Shown here: piece after piece, positions 22,222 through 33,085 of the stretch | Numbering within the stretch: position 1 is the first letter of the stretch | How the letters are laid out: each line of letters begins with the position of its first letter | NCBI GenBank assembly: GCA_028335825.1 | Contig: JAIOKI010000019.1 | Location: 332,866 to 396,865 of the forward strand | Length of the DNA stretch: 64,000 bases | Origin: Nosema muscidifuracis | Taxonomy: Eukaryota; Microsporidia; Nosematidae | Direction: 5' to 3' | Notes under the pieces: generated by a model | Databases searched by the model: none | Told to the model about the DNA's origin: nothing | Seen by the model: only the letters and a program-made list of their open reading frames with translations | Program-made: the position numbers and the translations under genes

Positions 22222-22767
22222 ATGAAAGATTTTCTTATCGTATTCGATATAAATGACACATTGATTTCTAAAATAAACAAATCCGATAGAGACATGTTAT
22301 GTAAATATAGTGAAGAACAAAGAAAAAAAATGTTCAGTTGTAATAGACATTTATTATTGAAAAGACAGTATACAGAAGTATTGGTTGATTATTTACATAA
22401 GAATAAAGTAGATTATATTTTCTGGTCTACTTCTATGAGACACAATATCGAAAAGATGATTCCTTATTTAGAAAATATCGGTTACAATTGTTACATTGGA
22501 TACCTCAGTCAAAGTGATTGCGAGGAAGGAATTATAACAGATAAGATTAAAGCATTAAAAAGTATTAAAAACTTAAATCAGGCTTGTAAAATGTTTAATA
22601 AGAAATTAGAAAATTGTGTACTTATTGATAATTCTCAAGAGAAATGTTTAGAGGGTCAAAATTTTATTAAAATAAAAGATATTGACCATTTTAATGAGGA
22701 TAGAGAATTTATTTTATTAGTGGAAAAAATAGAAAAGTTCATAAATTGTAAAAAAATCGAAACATAA
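22222..22767 (+). CDS. FCP1-homology (NIF-like) HAD-family protein
   Basis: 181 residues. The fold assignment rests on three HAD/FCP1-homology motifs: LIVFDINDTL (5-14) for motif I, FWSTSM (67-72) for the Ser/Thr motif, and VLIDNSQEK (133-141) for the acidic Mg-binding motif. Family members dephosphorylate Ser/Thr on targets such as the RNA polymerase II tail. Motif I reads D9-I-N11-D-T, so the first Asp (nucleophile) is kept but the second, usually the general acid/base in DxDxT, is Asn. FCP1-homology proteins with DLNGTL in this place exist in fungi, so this may mark that subfamily rather than decay, but classical phosphatase activity is doubtful. It is divergent from the HECT gene and convergent with P2, whose stop lies about 90 bases away. 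Confidence 0.8.
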   Translation: MKDFLIVFDINDTLISKINKSDRDMLCKYSEEQRKKMFSCNRHLLLKRQYTEVLVDYLHKNKVDYIFWSTSMRHNIEKMIPYLENIGYNCYIGYLSQSDCEEGIITDKIKALKSIKNLNQACKMFNKKLENCVLIDNSQEKCLEGQNFIKIKDIDHFNEDREFILLVEKIEKFINCKKIET

Positions 22768-22859
22768 AATTATTATGAATATTTGGAATTTTCGACTGAT
22801 GGTTTTGATTTAAAGAATTAAAGCGTAAATATAAAATATAAAATTAACGTTTTAATAAA

Positions 22860-24485
22860 TTAATTGTTGTTATCACTCGTTAATATTCCTTCGTAAAGTG
22901 TTTGAAGATATTTTTTCTCAAAATTACCTTCTGAGTATTTCAAAATCAAATTTTCATCAACTATTGATTTATTACTTATCCATTCAGAAATTAATAGAGG
23001 CATTATAAAAAAATGACATAAAATTAAATTTTGAATTTCGTTAATAGTTTTATAATAAACTTCCTCAATAAAAATATTTAACTTTGTCATTATTGAGTAA
23101 TCTTTGTTATCTGATAAATTCATTTTTTCTTTCACAGAAGCAAGTGATAAAATCTGATTGAACTCTTTGAAAAAATCTAATTCATCATTCGGATTGCTTG
23201 CAATATCACATAATTCAAAATATAGCAGAGTATTATATAAAGTGAATCTAATGCTCTCATAATGAGAATTGATTTGATTAGTAATATTTTTAATATCAAT
23301 ATTAGCACTATTTTGATAATACAAATAATCCTTAAACTGAGATTTGGTAATTATAGCTAAACTATATAGAATGTTAATTAGAATTATTCCCTTGTCTGAA
23401 TCTTTATTGTTCAATATATTTTTTAAGACTGTTATATATATTTCACTTCCTTTTAATACATTCATTAGTCTATTTATATCCAATAAAGTTTTCCTATCCA
23501 TTCCAGTAACTATTGAGTAATAATTTTTTATCCCTTCGAATTGATCTTTTGATATAGTTAGACATTCAAGATTTTTATCAACTGATATTTCTTCATCATA
23601 TAAATAACATATTGAATTCCAAATTATATTTTTTTCGTTTATTTTCAAATCTATTTTTCTTGTTAACCTAATATTTTCTGATTCCATATTTGTTTTTTTA
23701 AAAATAAAATTGTCAGTAACTTTATCAATTATTTCCAAAATCAAATCTATTTTTAACAATTCAAAGTTGAAATTTTTAACAAATTTCAAAAATTCATCTG
23801 CATCTTTTTTTGAAACAACCTTTTTCTCAGCGTAATAATATCTAAAATATTCAGTTAAGTCAAAAGATCCTAAACAAAATGTAAAAAAATACAACAGATT
23901 TTTTTCTCCGAATATAACGAGGTTAAATAATTGTTTATCATTATTTTTAAAAAAAAAATCTAGATAGTCCAATTTTTTATCAAACGTACATGATGCAAAT
24001 TTTAAATCATTTCTAATAATAGATTTATACTTTATATAGTCTCTTTTACTTTCGTCATAGTTTTCGATCATGTAAGTATAAGATGATAGATTTTTCAAAA
24101 ATTCATAAAGATATATCTCATTCTTATATAAATCTTCACCCTCTGCTATAAAAATATATTTTATTTCGCTATCTCCAAAAGAATACAACTGTTGAATTAT
24201 CTTAGCTTTTAAGGATTCTTTAAGATTTAAATCCTCATCTAAATGTTCATCTAACTTAATAATAATTGGGTTAGTTATTCCATGAAGCTTATCAAATTTT
24301 TCTATTACTAATTCTAAACGATTTAGTTTAATTATATGAATTATATAATTTTCATCTAAATCTAAACATGCATAATCACCTGTATTCAACTTATCCTGAA
24401 TCTTCTCTAATAGCTGATTTTGAATATTATAATGTAGTTTAAGTAATTCTGAAAGTACTAAAGTAAAAAGTAAAAACAATTTCAT
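22860..24485 (-). CDS. Secreted 541-residue family protein P2
   Basis: Exactly 541 residues from the ATG at 24485. N-terminal signal peptide MKLFLLFTLVLSELLKL; no other membrane segment and no known domain. It aligns with P3 and P1 in a central block (CLGSFDLTEYFRYYYAEKK, about residue 205) and in the C-terminal half (GIKNYYSIV about 310; ILYSLAIITKSQF about 375; TLLYFELCDI about 420). NPIIIKLDEHLDEDLNLKES near residue 72 resembles P3 NKIIIKLDNKQNESLEEK, making P2 and P3 the closest pair. The upstream sequence has ACTCC but no CCC. Function unknown; secretion is inferred from the signal peptide. Confidence 0.87.
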   Translation of the reverse strand: MKLFLLFTLVLSELLKLHYNIQNQLLEKIQDKLNTGDYACLDLDENYIIHIIKLNRLELVIEKFDKLHGITNPIIIKLDEHLDEDLNLKESLKAKIIQQLYSFGDSEIKYIFIAEGEDLYKNEIYLYEFLKNLSSYTYMIENYDESKRDYIKYKSIIRNDLKFASCTFDKKLDYLDFFFKNNDKQLFNLVIFGEKNLLYFFTFCLGSFDLTEYFRYYYAEKKVVSKKDADEFLKFVKNFNFELLKIDLILEIIDKVTDNFIFKKTNMESENIRLTRKIDLKINEKNIIWNSICYLYDEEISVDKNLECLTISKDQFEGIKNYYSIVTGMDRKTLLDINRLMNVLKGSEIYITVLKNILNNKDSDKGIILINILYSLAIITKSQFKDYLYYQNSANIDIKNITNQINSHYESIRFTLYNTLLYFELCDIASNPNDELDFFKEFNQILSLASVKEKMNLSDNKDYSIMTKLNIFIEEVYYKTINEIQNLILCHFFIMPLLISEWISNKSIVDENLILKYSEGNFEKKYLQTLYEGILTSDNNN

Positions 24486-25290
24486 AAGGAGTAAATTTTT
24501 TTTGTTTAAATATTTTTAATTTAAATTAAAAAGTATTCATAGAAATTTAATTTAAAATACTACATAGAAAATATTAAAACAAGTAATAGTTTAAATAAAG
24601 AATCAGATCAATATAAATTAATTAATTAAACAAAATATTTTCAATCTTTGAGCAATGTTTATATGTTTACACAATATAAATTAAAATCATTTTCTCTGGA
24701 AATCATATTTATAAATATTTAAATAACCCATTTTTTTAAATTAATTTTTAATCTATTTTTTCTTAAAATATTTTTAAAATTTAAATAAAAAAAGAAAATT
24801 TTTATAAATATTTTAGATATTTTTTCAAAAAATTCTAAACATATTCTTATTCTTTTACTAGATTTATAAACTTATTTACACCAATCTTTAATCTTAGACT
24901 TTATTTATAGTCAGTCTTTTAGTTACATTAAGCTTACAATATTATTATTATTTTAATTGATTGAAAACAGGTGATTGAATAATTAATATATTTCTGATCA
25001 TTCTCTTATTGAAATATTTTTAAATAATTTTTATTATCCCTGCGGATAAATCGGAACAATTTAATAATATGCGCATGGCATAATAAAATTCATTTTTTTT
25101 ATTTGGTAATTGTTATGCTGATAATCATATTACAAAAAAAGGTTAGATCATAATGGATGTATCAGTAATAATCAAGGAGGAAGTATTTTGTGATTTTTTT
25201 ATAAAATAATTCATCATTAATTGATATCAAGAATATCTAATTATAGGTATTGAATCATCTATAAACATGCTTTAAAATGTATATCAAAAT
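24486..25290. other. Intergenic AT-rich stretch
   Basis: Nothing recognised. A slightly less AT-rich patch near 25040-25190 has no stable frame and may be LINE-tail or flank sequence. Confidence 0.55.
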
Positions 25291-25720
25291 ATGAATATTT
25301 TTTTCATTATCTCTAGATGACATTCTCCTCCTGTTCTATATTCCATTGGAATGTTTTAAAAGTTTTCTTCAGAAGTATTGATTTCATAGAGATCTGTATA
25401 TATGAAGTTATATTTAACATTGCATGTATTGTGTCCTATGTTATAATAAAAGGTTTATTTTTCTATTAAACAATGTATTAGAGGAAGTATATTAGCAAGA
25501 TAGTCGTATCTTCTTAATTTTTCCATATCAAACTGCTAAAAATTATCTTAAGATGTTTCACCTATTTCTATTATTATGATTTCCAATTCTCTTCTATTAG
25601 TGACTAATATGTGTTTATTATTATCAATAGATAAATATTTCATTTAGGAATATGTCTTCTTATCTTTATATTATCGCTTTCTTATCAAAAAAGTAAAAAC
25701 TCTAAGTAATTTCAAATATA
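25290..25720 (-). mobile_element. LINE 3' fragment with endonuclease-region remnant
   Basis: On the minus strand, LVTNRRELEIIIIEIGETS followed by MEKLRRYDYLANILPLIH. This corresponds to YIVDEVRKEVVIIE and the segment after it in the copy at 39650-39780. The family's restriction-like endonuclease core (PD...E) is present but altered (the PD position reads KH). Stops are present and the RT part is missing. Confidence 0.65.
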
Positions 25721-25901
25721 TTTAATTTTAAGAATGTTTCTCATCTTTGAAGCTATCATTGTATATTTTTATCAATGCTCTTTTATAAATTTATATGAAT
25801 ATTATTTTAATGAGAATGATGTGTTTTAGGATAAAAAAATATATAAATAAATATTCAAAAACCAATAACTTGCTATTGAATTTTATAATTTAATTTTTTT
25901 A

Positions 25902-25905
25902 CCCC
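25902..25905 (+). promoter_or_regulatory. CCCC signal retained before a dead gene
   Basis: TTTTTTTACCCC is followed by ATA GAA, where the dead FACT-like copy begins. ATA stands where ATG is expected. Confidence 0.5.
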
Positions 25906-26960
25906 ATAGAAGTTGTAACAATAGAAAACGGTTTTCTGAAAAATGAAAAATTATTATAAAACTTGATGATGATAAAATATCTATTAAATCTCAAGAAGGA
26001 GATATTATTACTATAAAAAGATATAGAGATGTTTAGAGATACAAATTTAAGATTATACGAAAATACTTTATTTTAGGTTAGTTGTATAGGTGAGAATCAT
26101 ATTGATGAAATTATTAAGATATGTAATAAGATAAATATTATATGAAAGTATTAGAAATTAATAATATTGGAGTAAATGGAAAATCTTATAGAATTTAATA
26201 ATGAAAGACTATATTGGATATTTCTATTAAGAATATTGAATGTATAGCATATGTAAGAAATGAAATATCAATTAATTTTGGTAATGTTAAAATTAGATTT
26301 ATAACTACTAAAGAATGTATTAATGAAATAAAAGATGCTTATAATGATAATATTGAAGAAGATTTACTAATTTTTGAAGCTATTACTATTGTATAACCTA
26401 GAGAAAAAAATAATTTTAAATTGTATGAAGATTATTTAAAACTATTAAATATAGTTATGATCATAAAATATATTATAAAAATGTGAGTGAATATACTACA
26501 TAGATAAAAAATTGTTCTATTCTTAGATACATTTATAAAACACGGGCTTACAAAATATTATCTTTTAGAGTAGAAGAAAATACAAATGTTAATGATTCAA
26601 TATTAGAAAAAAGATACAATTGTTTACTTTCTGAAGTATTTATAAATTTTTTGAAAAACTTACTACACTTAAATAATAACATGTAAATTTATTACAAGCT
26701 ATCCGAAACGTGGATGTCTTATATTTTTTACCAATATCAATAAAGATAAATCTTAAAGATATTTATACTGTATAATAAATGTAAGTTTGTTACAAGCTAA
26801 GACATTTAATATGGCAATATCAGCTGATTCTATTTATACTTTCAATGGGTTGTATAAAGAAAAATATATATTAAGAAAATAATGTGACAATAAGAAGTGA
26901 AGTATTTGAAGATGTATTGAGTTCTGATAAGAATGTCAGTGATCTAAATGATGATATTTA
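25906..26960 (+). pseudogene. Decayed SSRP1/Pob3-like FACT subunit
   Basis: FACT moves histones during transcription and replication; SSRP1/Pob3 carries PH-like domains. The order here fits that family: an N-terminal strand-rich segment (EVVTIENGF, DDKISIKSQEGDI near 25990); a segment ending NNIGVNGKSYRI near 26180; an open stretch at 26214-26396 with KNIECIAYVRNEISINFGN, comparable to Pob3 ARINNTNLTSKNEVGIEF; then FKLYEDYLKLLN and a YDHKIYYKN segment near 26455, comparable to Pob3 GRYDIDIYKNSIRLRGKTYEYKL; and a last readable block near 26570-26680 (RAYKILSFRVEENT). Frames are broken many times and the start codon is ATA. The assignment is from memory of the family pattern, so moderate only. 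Confidence 0.5.
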
Positions 26961-27805
26961 AATTATATTGATATTTTAATAAGTCATATTAAAATTAACT
27001 TTTATCATCACTTACAATAAGGTTATTACATTATTTGGGTATCGACTCTACAATTAACTTCTTCTTAATGAACTCTAAGGGTTGAACTTATTGTCAAGTT
27101 TTCTAGAACTTAAGAAAGAGAGAATATAAATATATATCTAAAATATTATAGAATATTTATTTATCTGTATTACATAACATGAATAGGATAATAAATTTTA
27201 CATGATCTGATGTTTAGTAAAAATTATTGATTAAGCATATATGAAGAATTTACGCTAGACAGATAAAATATATTATAATTTTTATAATATAAAAAGTTTT
27301 TCATAGAAGTTATTTAAGTAGTATGTAGAAAAATAAATATTTCTTTTTAGTGTTTTATCTCTTTATATAGGTCTTAGAATAATCTCTTAAACTTTGTACT
27401 TTATTAATTATTATAAATAAGATTAATACATCTCTTTAATTTTATATTTAATTTATTTTTCAGAATATCAAATTTTTATTTGTTAAATTAAAAATACTTA
27501 AGAAAATATAATTACTCATAGATTAAATTTTATATATTTATAAGATTATCTTTGCATGCTTCTGTAAAATCTTTTTAAGTTAATTTATTAATTAATTGGT
27601 TTATGATTCTCATAATTATAGCTATTAAAATATAAAATTTTAAATATTCAAAAGTAGATATTTAGATACATAAAATAGTTTCTTAAAATTAATGTTCCTC
27701 TTTAATTATATAAATAAAGAAATCATTATATTTTTGACACTTCTTCTTCTATGATTTCAATAAATAACAATGTTTAATCATATAGCTTGTCCAAAGTGAA
27801 AAAAA
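26961..27805. other. Intergenic AT-rich stretch
   Basis: Between two dead genes; nothing recognised. Confidence 0.55.
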
Positions 27806-27808
27806 CCC

Positions 27809-28475
27809 ATATCTAAGCAAATGATAGACTTCTTCAAAATCTATTAGATGATTTCTAGACTAAAGACATTAACATAAGTTTTATAGATCAGAAGAAAGCT
27901 ATGTCATTTATAATATCCATGTATGATATGTACTAATAGAAACTACTTGAAGAAAACTTTCATAAATTTTCTATATCACAAACAACGACTATCTTTTATT
28001 CACAAATAAGATGAAGCTTATGCCATCTGGTGAGTTTAATTCAGTAATATCAAAATTATCTGAATCTAAAATACATGTAAATGACATAAAATTAGACTTC
28101 AATCCATATATAGAGACTTTTACATTATGAATAATATAATTCTTGTCATTTTTTCATAAACAAGCCTATAAAATAGCTTATACAAATAATAAATCAGCAA
28201 GTATTGCTCTTCATTTACAATTTAAGAAATCAGTAATACGAATATAATTAAAACTTTATTAAATAAGTTAATATTAAAAGTTTTAGCTTTTGCATTACGA
28301 TATAAATTGAAGAATTGTCAATAATTTTAACTAGTGGTACATTGTCCCCTTTGTCTATAGATGTAATAATATATGTCTAAGATTTCATTTCCTTTATGTT
28401 GTTTATTCAATAGAAATTCATAAAAAGGGGTAATTTATTTGACATTTTGGAAAATTACTGAAAATATTAACAAAG
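27809..28475 (+). pseudogene. Decayed PCNA (sliding clamp)
   Basis: PCNA is the trimeric ring that tethers DNA polymerase. Landmarks in order: DINISFIDQKKAMSFI near 27870; MPSGEFNSVISKLSES near 28020, matching the conserved second-domain start (MPSGEF..I.RDLS); IHVNDIKLDF; SASIALHLQFKKS near 28195; LAFALRYKL near 28285 (PCNA LTFALRYL); a TLSPLSIDV segment near 28345 (PCNA ATPLSSTVTL); and KGVIYLTFWKITEN near 28435 (PCNA C-terminal YYLAPKI). The length fits a whole copy, with several stops and frame changes. CCC at 27806-27808 precedes an ATA at the expected start. Confidence 0.75.
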
Positions 28476-29591
28476 AATGTATGGTTACAGTACAGTAGTG
28501 ATCTAAAGGTATGTTTAAAACAAAATCTGGAATAATAGCAAGTATTTTTAGAAAGCAGTTCGAATGACATTTAGGACTAAGTAATTATATTATATAGAAT
28601 AATGATTAAATTCTGCATCAACAGAAATCATGTGTAAGTAGCTCATAATAAGTTTAGAGCATTAATAAAAAGAAACATAATAAATGAATTTCTTTAAAAA
28701 AAAAAAATACAAAAAATATCCTGTTATGTTATATTATTATATATAAATTTTTTATGACCACTTGGTTTTTCGTAAGATGATAACAAAAATTTTATTATAT
28801 ACAAATTGTAGAAGGATCATTCCAATTTTTTTGTTAAGTCTTGATAAAACGTAACATTTTATGTGCATAATCTTCATACATATTAAGTTTTGAATTTGTA
28901 ATTTTGGCTGGTAATTTTTAGAAATGCGAAATATTAATTATAGTTACAAAATTATATTTTTGAAATTACTTACTTGATGTTAAATATATGTTTAATAGTA
29001 GTAAATTACAAAGAAACAATCAATTTATCTATGTATAATCAACTATAAATAAAAGATGAAATTCTACTCTTCTAACAATAATAAAGTATTTAAATTATCA
29101 ATCAATATTGTTATATAATCTATTAGAGTATCTAGATTGTCTCAAATTATAAATTATAAAATCAGAATTTAAATACGTAATTTTTAATTTATCATTATCA
29201 ATCAAACATCTTGAATTTATAAAATTTAATTTATTTAATAGTAAGCATTATAATTACACATAGAAAATTATCATCTCTTTTTCTGACATATATAAATGTT
29301 TGATATATTTTTAATATAAATAATTTTTTTTTAAATTAAGATTACACAACAATTACATAAAAATAAAATATTATATTTAAAATCATAAATTTATTATTTT
29401 TTGTAACTAAAATATAATATTTCATAAATATATCTTAACAAATGTTAAATTAAAAATTATTCAATTTAAATACAAAAATAAGAATTCTTTATTCCTTTAT
29501 TTCTAACATATCTATGATTTTTTATTTGTTAATTGTTAAATTAAAAAAAAAAATAATTTATTTTTCAAAATATAAATTTGAAATTTTTTTA
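28476..29591. other. Intergenic AT-rich stretch
   Basis: Very AT-rich 5' flank of P3. No gene recognised on either strand. Confidence 0.6.
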
Positions 29592-29595
29592 CCCC
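29592..29595 (+). promoter_or_regulatory. CCCC start-proximal signal of P3
   Basis: TTTTTTTACCCC-ATC-ATG. The signal fixes the start at 29599 rather than an upstream in-frame TTG. Confidence 0.7.
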
Positions 29596-29598
29596 ATC

Positions 29599-31224
29599 AT
29601 GAAATTTTTTGCTTTACTATATTTAATATCAATTGCTACATCTAAACTGAAAAAAGAAATACGAGAAGATTTATCTAAAATAATTTCGAAGAAAACTGAT
29701 GCTAAAGATTTTGTATTTATAGGCAAAGATTTTAATCTTCCAATACATTTAGTAGCGATCTATAAAGATCAAATTCATATCGAAAGATACAATGAACCAC
29801 GAGTTTTTACAAATAAAATTATTATTAAATTAGATAACAAGCAAAATGAGAGCTTGGAAGAAAAGTTGGTTAAAATTATATACGAATTTAAAGATAAAAA
29901 GAAGTATTTATATATTGATGATAGGGTAGATAATATTAAATACAAAGATATAATCTATAAGATAATGAAAAATCTTTCAGATTATTCTCATTATATTAAT
30001 GATAATGAAGATTCTAAATCATACTTAGATTATGATAAAATTTTGATAAATAATTCATCTTTTAATTATTTTATTGATTTTAGAACAAGTTCTTATAGTT
30101 TTTACCAAATACGGAAATACGATAATTTTAAATTAAATTTTAGTTTAACTCAAGATAGTGATAATATATTTATATACAATATTGATATTAATAAATTTAA
30201 TTACAATAAATATCTAGAATATTATCTCAAAAATTATAACGTTTGCAAGGAAGAAGAACTAAATAAAATAATGAATTTATTATCATTAATAAATATTTCC
30301 CGTTTTTATATTGATAGGGAAGATAATATAGCTAAGTCAAGAGCAAAAAAATTTGATAAATGCAGAAAAATAACTAGATCTAAAAAAATTGGCGCATTTG
30401 TTCAAAATAATATTTTAAACCATAATGAGTCTTTAGCTAACTCTAGTAAAAAAGAAGATCAAAATCAACAAGTGGGATTATTTAATGATAATATTTTTTT
30501 GAATTGGCATTCTTATTTTAAAAATAAGTGTATCGATGAAGATGTTCTTGCAGAAATAAAGAATTTTTTCAAAACTTGTCAAAATAGCAGCATAGAAAAA
30601 ATTGAAACTATTTTAAGATTTTTTTATTTTATAAAAGATAGTAATTTATACAAGGATATTTTAATAAGTATTCTATCTAAAAAAGGAATAACTAAAAAAT
30701 TAATAATGTATGAAATTCTATTCACCTTAGGTCTAGTTAAAAAATGTGATGAAAAACTAAATCTTTATTACGTTAATTCTAAATTAATCAAAGAAAATGA
30801 TAATTCTGAAAATTACGAAAAACTTGCTCAGTTTATCATTGATGAAATTAGTTATAACCATGATAATATTTCAAGTGTCTTTTTTGATCTATTAATGTAT
30901 TTTGAAATGTGTAAGATGTATGAGAAGAAAATCACTTTTAATTGTTCTGATGATACAAAGATGCTATTTGAATTCATCGAAAGTGTAAACAATAATTCGA
31001 AGAATACTTTTGATCACATTATTCTTTGCATATATGAATTATATTCCAAGATTTATCCTAAAGAAAAAAACTCTAAAGATTCATGCGATATTTATTCGTC
31101 AATACTTAAAGATATTAAATCGGAATTAATGAGTTTAATTAAATATAAAAAGGGCAATAGTCAGACTGAAGTTATTTATGATAATATTTATAAATTGTTA
31201 GATGATCATAAAAAAAAAGACTAA
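29599..31224 (+). CDS. Secreted 541-residue family protein P3
   Basis: From the CCCC-supported ATG it is 541 residues, the same length as P1 and P2. Signal peptide MKFFALLYLISIATS; no other membrane segment and no known domain. Shared blocks: NKIIIKLDNKQNESLEEK (about 72), YNIDINKFNYNKYLEYYL (about 190), EIKNFFKTC (about 312), LFTLGLVKKCDEKL (about 370) and FDLLMYFEMCKMY (about 430). A Lys/Ser-rich segment at about 245-285 is less conserved and may be a disordered linker. It is on the plus strand, opposite to P1 and P2. Function unknown. Confidence 0.88.
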   Translation: MKFFALLYLISIATSKLKKEIREDLSKIISKKTDAKDFVFIGKDFNLPIHLVAIYKDQIHIERYNEPRVFTNKIIIKLDNKQNESLEEKLVKIIYEFKDKKKYLYIDDRVDNIKYKDIIYKIMKNLSDYSHYINDNEDSKSYLDYDKILINNSSFNYFIDFRTSSYSFYQIRKYDNFKLNFSLTQDSDNIFIYNIDINKFNYNKYLEYYLKNYNVCKEEELNKIMNLLSLINISRFYIDREDNIAKSRAKKFDKCRKITRSKKIGAFVQNNILNHNESLANSSKKEDQNQQVGLFNDNIFLNWHSYFKNKCIDEDVLAEIKNFFKTCQNSSIEKIETILRFFYFIKDSNLYKDILISILSKKGITKKLIMYEILFTLGLVKKCDEKLNLYYVNSKLIKENDNSENYEKLAQFIIDEISYNHDNISSVFFDLLMYFEMCKMYEKKITFNCSDDTKMLFEFIESVNNNSKNTFDHIILCIYELYSKIYPKEKNSKDSCDIYSSILKDIKSELMSLIKYKKGNSQTEVIYDNIYKLLDDHKKKD

Positions 31225-32239
31225 TTAAACAATTTATTTTAATTTTAACTATTTATTAAATAAAAATACATTATTTAGTAAGTTGACATATACTAATATT
31301 TTGTATTTATTTTTTTATGCTCTAAAACCAAAAATTAAATAGTGAGCAATATGAATTATTGGATTAAATCTAACATTTTTTCATATCTAAAAAAAGTATT
31401 GATGGTAGTTAATTGAGTTATTATAGAAAATATTTATATCTTGTAGAAAATAAAATACAAATATATTATTTTTCTTATTGTTTCCTTTGAGTGATTATAT
31501 TAATAAAGTACAATTCTTTCAATTATATATAAACAGTATTTTTAGTGTTATTATTGATATTACATTATAAATTAATATAAACAATGTTACTAAATATTAA
31601 ATTTAGATATTAAAGTATAGAATTTCAATATTGTCATACTGAAAGATAAAAATATCAAGAACATGTGAAAAAATAAATTAGAGATTTAATTAAAATTTTA
31701 CTCTAGTTTGAGGATAAATTTTTTTTAGTGGCTGAATATTATATTTTTACACCTCTAGTAGTATATTACTGTTTTGAGAACGAAATCTCTAGCTAATATA
31801 TTTATAAAATGTTTGTGAAGCATTTCTCTTAGGTATTTGGCCATTAAGTAGATATTTAAGAATCTTGAAGATCCCAATAATCATCATCAATATTTGGTTG
31901 TTTTTTTTTCTGGGTATGAATTATTTATTATTTCTATATATTTATTTTGATAGTTAATCATTCTGATGTGATTTAATTATATCACAATATGTTCATATTT
32001 TTAAAAGTCAAGATTCAAAATTCATTATTATTTAACTCATTAAATTTGTACAAATCTCTTTACAATTTTTCAGTAGAAATATACTGTTTAACAATATAAA
32101 GGATAATTTAGTTATGTTAAAATGATGTTATTTTTTCATTTACTCATAAATAGAATTTTATTTGGAATCGATTAACTTAATCTTCTGTTCTAATTCTTCA
32201 TTGACGATCCTAGCGTGATCACAACTTCCTATACTATTT
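31225..32239. other. Intergenic AT-rich stretch
   Basis: No gene recognised. A minus-strand fragment near 31830-31900 (IFKILKYLLNGQIPKRN) is coding-like but too short to assign. Confidence 0.5.
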
Positions 32240-32400
32240 TTCATAGTTAGGCTTTCAGAGTCATCTTAAACACCCTGGATTAAACTAAGCCTCTACTTTT
32301 TACTTTTTGTCCAAATATAATTTCGTCCAGAGTATTATAAAAATATTATTTGTTATATTCTATTATATTATAAAACCACAATTATGTTAAGTACTTATAT
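32240..32400 (-). mobile_element. LINE extreme 3' end fragment
   Basis: On the minus strand LDEIIFGQKVKSRGLV, a stop, then SRVFKMTLKA and a stop match KLFLDIKVQAYIQFKMFKMTFEA (read at 37330-37398 in two parts). The extent is uncertain. Confidence 0.5.
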
Positions 32401-32819
32401 GGGGGCGATACTAAAAACTAAATTGTCAAAAGATGACTATAGCCAAGAGTTTAGGATACTTTTATAGAACTAGAGATTATTATGTATACATCAGAGTTAT
32501 ATAGAGTTGAAAAGGAAAGCTGGAGAAGAAAGATTTTTGAAAGAGCTTCTAGGAATTTGAAAATTTTTATTATCAGAAATACGTGTAAGGAGGAGGAAAT
32601 AGACGAAATTAGTTAAAAGAGTTTAAAGAGCTAACTAAGCAGAAGAATCTGAGTGGATGTAATAAATACTTCAAGGGTAGATTATTGGATTTGAGTAAAG
32701 TAATTGAAATATGACCTTGTGACTCATATATTGTTAGACTTAATAATGAAGACTGTTAAAAAACAGAAATTGTGATTAAAAGGGAATGAATATAGAAAAT
32801 TTATTTTTGATTGAGATTA

Positions 32820-33085
32820 TTCATATGGAGAGGAATTTTATATCATTAAACCCCAATTACGTTAAGCAGTAATATCTAATAATAATTTTGAAGCAAAGAT
32901 TCCTTTCTTAGATACAGATTTAGTAAATTACTCATTTTATTTGAGTAAAGATCTTTTAGTAAATGATGATAAGAATATAATTTTATTGAGCAATAAAATT
33001 TGATGAATCTATGATCATTTCCAAAGAAAGCTATACAATATGGAACAAGAATGAAAAAAGTAGAGAAATATATATGCAAGTAATA
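32820..33085 (+). pseudogene. Decayed ASNSD1-like gene, C-terminal end
   Basis: C-terminal landmarks of the asparagine-synthetase-domain protein ASNSD1: FEAKIPFLDTDLV at 32890 (human KEARFPFLDENVV), preceded by AVISNN (human DRVISDH), and PKKAIQYGTRMKK at 33021 in a different frame (human PKRAMQFGSRIAK). Both are in the right order and spacing, with at least one frameshift and stops between. It is not continuous with the N-terminal piece at 37970-38647, which lies downstream on the same strand. Confidence 0.65.

Noticed and set aside
32876-33079. Minus-strand 67-residue open frame
   Set aside because: It is the antisense of the ASNSD1-like C-terminal remnant on the plus strand.
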